From Acidimicrobiaceae bacterium (GTDB lineage: Bacteria > Actinomycetota > Acidimicrobiia > Acidimicrobiales > Ilumatobacteraceae): a DNA stretch of 5,675 nt. The notes under the pieces were generated by a model, which saw nothing but the letters and a program-made list of their open reading frames with translations, did no database searches and was not told the DNA's origin. The stretch is taken from positions 17,713-23,387 of the forward strand of contig PBWL01000048.1 of NCBI GenBank assembly GCA_002727235.1, given 5' to 3'. The first letter of the stretch is position 1. The number at the start of each line of letters is the position of its first letter. Shown here piece after piece: positions 5,545-5,675 of this stretch. The position numbers were made by a program, and so were the translations under genes.

Positions 5545-5574
5545 ACATTAGAACGCACCGCCGGTGAAACGCAA
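5545..5574 (-). promoter_or_regulatory. Candidate promoter of the whiB-like gene
   Basis: On the minus strand TTGCGT (5574-5569) is followed after 18 bp by TAATGT (5550-5545), a TAnnnT -10. Shifting the -10 by two bases to TCTAAT gives a 16-bp spacer. The expected start near 5538 leaves a leader of about 30 nt holding the ribosome binding site. Position relative to the gene is convincing; the -35 match is moderate. Confidence 0.45.
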
Positions 5575-5576
5575 TG

Positions 5577-5594
5577 AAAAATTAAACATTTTTT
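5577..5594. promoter_or_regulatory. A/T-rich tract next to the whiB -35 (UP-element-like)
   Basis: This 18-bp stretch is nearly all A and T in a region otherwise richer in G and C. It contains the inverted repeat AAAAAT (5577-5582) and ATTTTT (5588-5593) around a 5-base centre. It abuts the candidate -35 on its upstream side, the place of an UP element that contacts the RNA polymerase alpha subunit. It could equally be the terminator hairpin of a gene beyond the right edge, but the stem has no G-C pairs, which makes that unlikely. Confidence 0.3.
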
Positions 5595-5643
5595 GGTGTC
5601 TCGCACGTCTCTTCAGGCCGCTCGTGGGTCTCACTACGATGTA

Positions 5644-5675
5644 ATGGTGCGGAAAGTTCTTGCCGGAAACGGAAT
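5644..5675 (+). CDS. Possible first codons of a divergent gene (cut by window edge)
   Basis: ATG at 5644, or GTG at 5647 in the same frame, opens a frame reading MVRKVLAGNG up to the right edge. A TAnnnT hexamer (TACGAT, 5635-5640) ends 6 nt before the GTG, which would suit a leaderless start. Ten codons are far too few to identify a product or prove a gene. The 138 bp from 5506 to 5643 would then be a divergent promoter region shared with the whiB-like gene. Confidence 0.2.
   Translation, partial: MVRKVLAGNG

Noticed and set aside
5542..5547. Perfect TTGACA on the plus strand
   Set aside because: No acceptable -10 lies 16-19 bp downstream (TGAAAC at the 17-bp position), and it overlaps the better minus-strand whiB -10 element.
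5577..5594. Rho-independent terminator at the A/T inverted repeat
   Set aside because: The stem consists only of A-T pairs with no G-C-rich part, and no convincing upstream gene ends there within the window.
1..5675. Mobile element, CRISPR, toxin-antitoxin or other defence system
   Set aside because: No transposase, integrase, direct-repeat array, paired small antitoxin gene or tRNA attachment site is visible. The NYN (PIN-like) gene is not preceded by a small antitoxin-like gene.

Overview
The window looks like chromosomal DNA of an actinobacterium with moderate GC content. An Acidimicrobiia-like lineage is my best guess from the feel of the proteins, but the sequence alone cannot prove it. 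The strongest pointers are a WhiB-family iron-sulfur regulator, a family essentially confined to Actinobacteria and their phages, and a DnaQ-type exonuclease fused to a UvrC-like GIY-YIG endonuclease, an architecture familiar from actinobacteria (the Rv2191 type in M. tuberculosis). Several starts lack a Shine-Dalgarno sequence, which also suits actinobacteria. I see no IS element, CRISPR array, tRNA or rRNA. Nearly all of the window is coding.

Layout. (1) Positions 1-1572, minus strand: a 412-residue coiled-coil plus NYN-domain protein (334-1572), followed after 2 bp by the N-terminal 110 codons of an epoxyqueuosine reductase (queG) that runs off the left edge. (2) 1573-1694: a 122-bp divergent promoter region with a perfect 12-bp palindrome. 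(3) 1695-3398, plus strand: the DEDDh exonuclease / GIY-YIG / UVR fusion nuclease. (4) 3336-5505, minus strand: read in transcription order, a WhiB-like regulator, trpD (anthranilate phosphoribosyltransferase) and a probable thrB (homoserine kinase), closely spaced. The 3' end of thrB overlaps the 3' end of the fusion nuclease by 63 bp. (5) 5506-5675: the whiB upstream region, with a plausible promoter and a strong G-rich ribosome binding site, and perhaps the first codons of a divergent gene at the right edge.

How the genes relate. The NYN protein and QueG both point to RNA metabolism: a likely RNase and a tRNA wobble-base modification enzyme. The fusion nuclease is a DNA repair-type enzyme. 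The minus-strand cluster pairs two amino-acid biosynthesis steps, tryptophan from anthranilate and threonine from homoserine, behind a redox- or NO-sensing type regulator; whether WhiB controls its neighbours is unknown. From memory, the fusion nuclease and trpD are also convergent neighbours in M. tuberculosis (Rv2191 and Rv2192c), so part of this order may be old. I find no clear evidence of an undescribed defence or mobile system. The most unusual items are the fusion nuclease with its four-cysteine cluster, the NYN-queG pair, and the placement and altered ATP-loop motif of thrB.
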